This document shows positions 59,428 to 64,000 of a stretch of DNA of 64,000 nucleotides, in pieces. Origin of the DNA: Methanosphaera sp. (GTDB taxonomy: Archaea; Methanobacteriota; Methanobacteria; Methanobacteriales; Methanobacteriaceae); the NCBI GenBank assembly GCA_017431845.1, contig JAFRKG010000066.1, forward strand, positions 1-64,000. Direction: 5' to 3'. Numbering within the stretch: the first letter of the stretch is position 1; every line of letters starts with the position of its first letter. The notes beneath the pieces are model-generated. The model was not told the origin of the DNA. It made no database searches and worked only from the letters and a program-made list of their open reading frames with translations. The position numbers and the translations under genes were made by a program.

Positions 59428-60162
59428 TCAGAATAGTTTTCTTATTTTATCCGTAAAGCTAGTTTCAGAAGCTGTTTCATGTTTTTCTTGACTATTTTCC
59501 TTTTTTTCTCGGAGTATTTCTCTAATTTCATCCGATACTCCTTTGTTTTCATGATATTCTACTTCAACAGGAGAAGTTCTTGGTTCTAATTGTAGTGTAC
59601 TTGTATTAACAAAGATTCCCTCATTAGTCCCATATTTCCATAGTAATGTATGTTCATCTAAGATCATGTTCGGAATTTTTACTTCAAAATCAGCCCTATT
59701 ATCCACTATTTCTGTATGACTAAGTGATTGTTCATCTAACTTTAACACTGCTTTACCCCTTAACTGAACATTATCCTGAACTTTAATGTAAGACTTAAAC
59801 AGTACTGTTTCTTCTCGTTTACAATAATAATCATCTACTATAATTTCAGCATTAATTTTTTGTTCATAACTTTTGTTAAATAATAATAGTACAGACTTAG
59901 TTTTTTGTTCAGCTTGTATGGAACCACTATAGGAGAAACGTAGCATATATTCGTTTTCAGGTTCTATGTAATCCGGTAATTTAATATTGAATTTTACAGT
60001 ACCACTTGTTACCTCTTTTATATCAAGAAGTATGTTTTTATTTAATATACAGGCTATACGTCCTGTTGTAACTGGTTTAAGGTTGTCCGTTAAACATTCA
60101 ATGTTTATATTAAATTCTCTTGTTGGAGTAAATATAGGATTTTCTACATTTATGATTGTCAT
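59428..60162 (-). CDS. Two-domain Ig-like beta protein, unknown
   Basis: Two beta-rich repeats (about residues 5-105 and 108-200) have the alternating pattern of Ig-like modules seen in methanogen surface proteins. A charged helical tail of about 40 residues (VSDEIREILREKKENSQEKHE) follows. There is no signal peptide, so this looks like an intracellular or tail-anchored partner of the following AlgX-like protein. No specific family recognised. Confidence 0.55.
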   Translation of the reverse strand: MTIINVENPIFTPTREFNINIECLTDNLKPVTTGRIACILNKNILLDIKEVTSGTVKFNIKLPDYIEPENEYMLRFSYSGSIQAEQKTKSVLLLFNKSYEQKINAEIIVDDYYCKREETVLFKSYIKVQDNVQLRGKAVLKLDEQSLSHTEIVDNRADFEVKIPNMILDEHTLLWKYGTNEGIFVNTSTLQLEPRTSPVEVEYHENKGVSDEIREILREKKENSQEKHETASETSFTDKIRKLF

Positions 60163-60435
60163 TGCAAAACTTCCAATAATAACTTTTTATAATCTTTAAT
60201 AATATCTTTAAACTAGTTAATTGTTAAATGTTTCAACGAAATAGGCTGATTATTATAAAAGTATAAATATAACTTGAAACTAATCATAACTAGATGATTA
60301 AAATATTGAAATAACTATTGTATGTTTTGTATAATAGTAATATAATCATCTAAATGAAATTAAATTATAGAAGCCAAGAAATAAAAAATAATTATGAAAA
60401 ATAAGCCTAGAAATAGAATAGTGGAGGGAATTAAT

Positions 60436-61164
60436 ATGAATAAAATTACTCCAATATTAACCTTAATCATTATTGTGACAATAGTATCTGTTTCAGGATG
60501 TATCAGTGTAGTTAACCCTGAAAATACTTCCCAGGAAATAAACAATATTGTTAACAATTCAAACCAAGTACCTGATAGCAGTGAAAACTCTGCTAACATA
60601 AGCGCCCAAAACGTGAATAAAAGTGGTAACATACAAAATACCAGTGCCAACTCTGATAAAATGAACCAATCATCAAAAGCATCAAAAAGTAATGATACTG
60701 GTGATAATCATTCATCAATCGATGGAATCACACCAAAGATTACACCAAATGATGCAAGAAAAATAATGGACAAAGAACTTAAAACAAATTATTCTATAGA
60801 CAATGCAGTATACACAATCTCAGGTTATGTTGAGAACGGAACACCATATTATAACATTAGTATAGAAAAATTTGATGAAAAAACATCAAAAAATACTGTT
60901 ATAGGCAATGCCATAATGAATGCTAATACTGGAGAAATAATTAATAATACTCTAGAAAAAGCTGCTGAAAATAGAAATAATAATGAAAAAGTATATTCAG
61001 TTGATGAGGCAGGAAAATTTGTTGATATAACTTATAAGGGAGAAAAAGTATCTGTAAGAGAAAATTATCCTTATTATAGTCCACAAAATGGTAAAGTTTA
61101 TCATTCACGTGAAGAAGAAGCTGAAGACTTATACCAATTATCAAAAGCTATTAAAAACGAATAA
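60436..61164 (+). CDS. Lipoprotein-like secreted protein
   Basis: MNKITPILTLIIIVTIVSVSGC gives a signal helix and a lipobox-like VSGC. A Ser/Asn-rich spacer follows (about 25-95), then a PepSY-like domain starting ITPNDARKIMDKEL and GYVENGTPYYNISIEKF. GGAGGG before the ATG at 60436 makes this the start; an ATG at 60394 in the same frame would bury the signal. Probably a surface-anchored protein of unknown role. Confidence 0.65.
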   Translation: MNKITPILTLIIIVTIVSVSGCISVVNPENTSQEINNIVNNSNQVPDSSENSANISAQNVNKSGNIQNTSANSDKMNQSSKASKSNDTGDNHSSIDGITPKITPNDARKIMDKELKTNYSIDNAVYTISGYVENGTPYYNISIEKFDEKTSKNTVIGNAIMNANTGEIINNTLEKAAENRNNNEKVYSVDEAGKFVDITYKGEKVSVRENYPYYSPQNGKVYHSREEEAEDLYQLSKAIKNE

Positions 61165-61181
61165 TTTTTATCTCCTTTTTT

Positions 61182-61865
61182 CTAATTTTTTTCAAGTATT
61201 TTACCGATGATTTGTTTGTATCCTCTTACGATGTAACCTACTACTATTCCTGCAAATATTGTGCCTAGACCTATTCCCTTAAATGATCCATATAATAGTA
61301 AGGATAATATTGCACCTATTATTACATTGGACGTGTCAAATCCTGTTTTTAATTTTCCGAAGTCTATGTGTGTTACATGTCTTACTGCTAGGGATACTCC
61401 TTCTCCTGGAAGTACTATTGCATTTGATATTACTTCAAAATATACTCCAAGTGCGATTATAAAACAGCTTATTATGCATAATATCCATTGTGATATGTAG
61501 TTTGTTGGTTCTATTGGTGTTAATATGTATAATGTGTAATCTATGAAGTATCCGAATATTATTGTCACTACTATTTGCATCCATTGTTTTCTCTGGAATT
61601 CTGATTTAAGTATCAGTACTTGGATTATTATTAGTAAGAAGTTAAATATGATTGTTATCATGCCTAATGATAAGGGTACTGCATATTTTAGTACGTTAGG
61701 TATGCATGATATGGGTGTTGTTCCTAAATCGGATTTTACGGATAGTGCTACGCCGAAGGACATTATGAATAATCCGATAAGTAGTATAATATAGTTTTTT
61801 ATTGTTTCTTTCCAATTTATTTCACTTATATGATTGTTTCTCCTTGTTTTGTTTTCTTTTTTCAT
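61182..61865 (-). CDS. YczE/YyaS-type integral membrane protein
   Basis: Five or six hydrophobic spans with GLFIMSFGVALSVKSDLGTTPISCIPNV near the start and LPGEGVSLAVRHVTHIDFGKLKTGFD before the last spans, the signature of the YczE/YitT-like family (function uncertain). Length 227 is typical. It is convergent with the lipoprotein gene. Confidence 0.8.
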   Translation of the reverse strand: MKKENKTRRNNHISEINWKETIKNYIILLIGLFIMSFGVALSVKSDLGTTPISCIPNVLKYAVPLSLGMITIIFNFLLIIIQVLILKSEFQRKQWMQIVVTIIFGYFIDYTLYILTPIEPTNYISQWILCIISCFIIALGVYFEVISNAIVLPGEGVSLAVRHVTHIDFGKLKTGFDTSNVIIGAILSLLLYGSFKGIGLGTIFAGIVVGYIVRGYKQIIGKILEKN

Positions 61866-61968
61866 TTTATCTATTATTATGTTTGTTTTTTAAGATATTT
61901 AAGGGGTTTATTTTATTATTATTCATTATGTTTTGAATGTGTTTAGACTGTTTATTATGGGTGTTGTC

Positions 61969-62655
61969 TTATTTTTCTCCTGCTATTACAAAATATCTGT
62001 AATATTTGTAGTATATGTCCACGTTTTTATATCCTATTTCTTCGTACCATTTGATTGTATCGTGTAGTGTGGCTGGTTTATCTAGTTTTCTTCTGTTTTT
62101 TAGTGTTTGTTTTTCTTTTTCTGGTATGTTTTGTTTGGATAGGTGTGTTTCGTCCTGATTTTTGTATATTTTTTCTGTGTGTTCTGTTGATCCTCTTACT
62201 TGGTCTGCGTTTATGAAAATTCCTTGGGGGTTTAGTGTTTCGTATATTTTAGCGTATAGTGTCTTTTTTTCTTCGTCTGTTAGGTGATGTATTGATAGTG
62301 ATGATACTATTATATCATAGTTTTCTGTGAAGTCATATTCGAGGTAGTCTGCTGTTATGTATTTGAATTTTGTGTTATTGAATTTTGTTTTTGCAACATT
62401 TAGCATGTCAGTTGATAAATCGAGTAGTGTTATGTTACTTTGAGGGTGTTGTTTGTATAATAATTCTGTTAGTATTCCTGTTCCTGCTCCAAGGTCCAGT
62501 ATTTTTGGGTTTTCATAGTTTTCTGTTAGTTTTATTACTGTGTTGTAGTATATGTCCATGTGTGGTATTGCCTGTTTTCTGTATTTATCATAGTCTGTTG
62601 ATGCTTTGTTAAATGCATCTAGTACTTTATTGTTTTCCATTTTATTCTTCCTCAT
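61969..62655 (-). CDS. Class I SAM-dependent methyltransferase
   Basis: SAM motif ILDLGAGTGILTELL (about residues 50-64), acidic LLDLSTDML, TADYLEYDF and VSSLSIHHLTDEEK are the standard order of ubiE-like methyltransferases. Substrate unknown. The start overlaps the stop of the upstream pilin-like gene by 4 bp, so the two are translationally coupled. Confidence 0.85.
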   Translation of the reverse strand: MRKNKMENNKVLDAFNKASTDYDKYRKQAIPHMDIYYNTVIKLTENYENPKILDLGAGTGILTELLYKQHPQSNITLLDLSTDMLNVAKTKFNNTKFKYITADYLEYDFTENYDIIVSSLSIHHLTDEEKKTLYAKIYETLNPQGIFINADQVRGSTEHTEKIYKNQDETHLSKQNIPEKEKQTLKNRRKLDKPATLHDTIKWYEEIGYKNVDIYYKYYRYFVIAGEK

Positions 62656-63488
62656 ATTGCTATTTTCATGTTTAGTATGTATGTTTCTGGTTTTATTACC
62701 TGTTTTAAAAATTCTTCATTGTTATTGTTATCGTATGTTATGTATGTGTGATTTTTGTTGTTTTTTATGTGGATGTGTATTGTTTCGTTTTCTGTTTTTA
62801 GTAGTTGTTCTAGTTGTTTGTTTATTTTTGTTATTCCTTCGCTTTCTTCGGTAATGTTTTCTGAGAATGTGTTGGATAATACATATTCTGTCTTTGAGTT
62901 TGTTATAATATAATATTTACCTTCGTTTAATAAAGTTTTACTTATTGTAAATGCTTTACATGACCAACTACTGTTATGATTATAGTAGCAGGATTCATTA
63001 TTATTGTCTTTGTTGAATGAAGTTGTTTGAAATCCATAATCTAATAGTATGACTTCACTTTTTGATAGTATTTGTTTCTTGTTTGATAAGGGATTTCCTG
63101 AAATTAACATTTTATTATCTGGATTGTTCTTGGGATATAATGTTAATTCATAGCTTACACCACTTGGAAAGTAATCATTTAAGAGTTGGTTATTGTTTTT
63201 TAGTTTCATCAGTTTTTCATAGCTTATTAGATGATTATTTTCTGATTTTAATCCTATTGTTTTCAGATTTTTGAGGTTTGTTTTTTCCCAATTGCTTGGT
63301 GTTCCACTTGTTTTAGTTAGTGTATTCATATTATCTTCTAGGATACTGTTTAGTTGTTTGTTGTTTATTCTTGTTACCTGATTATCATTTAATGTTACTA
63401 TGGTGAATGTTATTAAACTTAATATTACTATTAATATTATTATATAGAGTAGTAAATCCGTTATTATTATTTGTCCTTTATTATTCAT
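62652..63488 (-). CDS. Pilin-like secreted protein with GQ-x4-D N-terminus
   Basis: It starts MNNKGQIIITDLLLYIII with one long hydrophobic helix, then about 240 polar residues with several N-glycosylation sequons and one CYYNHNSSWSC cysteine pair. The start resembles class III signal peptides but has Asp at the sixth position after the cleavage Gln, as in the protein at 22030-22404. It overlaps genes on both sides by 4 bp, forming an operon with the edge gene and a methyltransferase. Confidence 0.6.
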   Translation of the reverse strand: MNNKGQIIITDLLLYIIILIVILSLITFTIVTLNDNQVTRINNKQLNSILEDNMNTLTKTSGTPSNWEKTNLKNLKTIGLKSENNHLISYEKLMKLKNNNQLLNDYFPSGVSYELTLYPKNNPDNKMLISGNPLSNKKQILSKSEVILLDYGFQTTSFNKDNNNESCYYNHNSSWSCKAFTISKTLLNEGKYYIITNSKTEYVLSNTFSENITEESEGITKINKQLEQLLKTENETIHIHIKNNKNHTYITYDNNNNEEFLKQVIKPETYILNMKIAI

Positions 63489-64000
63489 AATCCGTACTTT
63501 GTTTTATGTCCATTGTCAAGGTATAATACTGTTTGGTTATTGATTTTTATTATGTTTCCTTCATATTGTGTATTTTTATCATTTAGTAATACATGGTCTA
63601 TTGATGCTGGTGCTTTTTCATAGATATGTGTTGGTTGTATGAATGTTTCAAATCCGTAGTGATTGCAATGTGTCTTGTTTTCTAATCTGCATAGTATGCA
63701 CATTCCGTCATGGCTGTTATGATAGTAATGATTTTTTAGGCAGTTTGTTATTGTTTGGTTGTTGTTTCCATGGTGTGAATATTCTTCGTATGGGCATTTT
63801 TTTATGATTATTGGTGTTGTTATGTTTTGGTATGCATTGCTATTTTCTATGTTTATGTATTGTTCTAGTTTATCTTGGTAGTGTATTTGATTGTTTTTGT
63901 ATTCTGCTCCTGTTTTTAGTGTTGGCAGTGGGTCATATACTGGGTATTTGTTATCTGTTATGTCTATTAGTTTGGTTTCGTCCTTGTTTATTTGTATGTT
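63485..64000 (-). CDS. C-terminal part of a His/Cys-containing protein, cut by the window edge
   Basis: The reading frame is open from the stop at 63485 to base 64000 (172 codons) with no break, so the true start lies beyond the window; an internal ATG at 63703 is not the start. The visible part contains KKCPYEEYSHHGN, NCLKNHYYHNSHDGMCILCR and THCNHYGF, a concentration of Cys and His that could bind metal. Codons match the downstream pilin-like gene, which overlaps it by 4 bp. No family recognised. Confidence 0.6.
   Translation of the reverse strand, partial: NIQINKDETKLIDITDNKYPVYDPLPTLKTGAEYKNNQIHYQDKLEQYINIENSNAYQNITTPIIIKKCPYEEYSHHGNNNQTITNCLKNHYYHNSHDGMCILCRLENKTHCNHYGFETFIQPTHIYEKAPASIDHVLLNDKNTQYEGNIIKINNQTVLYLDNGHKTKYGL

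Noticed and set aside
63485-63703. Stand-alone 72-residue protein starting at 63703
   Set aside because: The frame continues open without interruption to the window edge, so this is the C-terminal end of a longer gene.

Overview
This 64 kb window is very AT-rich archaeal DNA from a hydrogen-dependent methanogen of the order Methanobacteriales, most likely Methanosphaera (inference from content and gene order; no search was run). Diagnostic content includes methanogenesis marker protein 11, formylmethanofuran:H4MPT formyltransferase, an F420-hydrogenase maturation protease, a fused Fae-Hps, the N-terminal part of the split family-B DNA polymerase typical of Methanobacteriales, archaeal ribosomal and RNA polymerase subunits, RNase P RNA, initiator tRNA-Met and an intron-bearing tRNA-Trp. 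Most genes carry Shine-Dalgarno sequences of the GGAGG/AGGTGAT type.

Layout. 1-4.9 kb: isopropylmalate dehydratase/homoaconitase subunits, the matching dehydrogenase, a 43-residue membrane protein, lumazine synthase and marker protein 11. 4.9-14.4 kb: HypF, LarB, a 1.76 kb TnpB-carrying element with 43-bp inverted termini and a 5-bp target duplication, a BofA-like protein, Nnr, Ftr, a flippase-like protein and TrkA. 14.4-21.3 kb: MBL hydrolase, PolB (large part), Ogt, tRNA-Trp with a C/D-box intron, Fae-Hps and a decayed DDE transposase. 21.4-30.5 kb: PHP protein, a pilin-like protein, a PurM-family protein, HisH, a sugar nucleotidyltransferase-cupin, Map, tRNA-iMet, RNase P RNA, two coiled-coil membrane proteins, tandem-domain PurE and a UbiD-family decarboxylase. 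31-35.3 kb: membrane glycosyltransferase, two tRNA-Arg genes, a 29-residue membrane protein, a Ser-rich surface protein and an HTH regulator. 35.5-41.4 kb: grpE-dnaK-dnaJ, FrhD-like protease, endonuclease Q. 41.4-54.2 kb: the conserved archaeal information-processing block (PAC2, Nop10, eIF2-alpha, S27e, L44e, GINS, PCNA, TFS, RpoL, Csl4, Dph2, Hpt, then SRP54 and Pus10 on the other strand), interrupted by a MetX-like hydrolase. 54.4-64 kb: a frameshifted adhesin-like gene, L21e-RpoF-RsmA-HemK-like methyltransferase, an AlgX-like/Ig-like pair, a lipoprotein, a YczE-like membrane protein, a methyltransferase, and a pilin-like gene followed by a gene that runs off the right edge.

The most notable points are: the TnpB unit bounded by DDE-style inverted repeats and a target duplication, which splits a likely larB-bofA-like operon; two biosynthetic genes (hisH, purE) whose reading frames begin upstream of any AUG/GUG/UUG but have a Shine-Dalgarno placed before AUU; nested perfect inverted repeats at the left edge; a 24-nt motif present twice 12 kb apart; abrupt switches of strand composition inside single genes; and two pilin-like proteins that share a GQ-x4-D variant of the class III signal motif.
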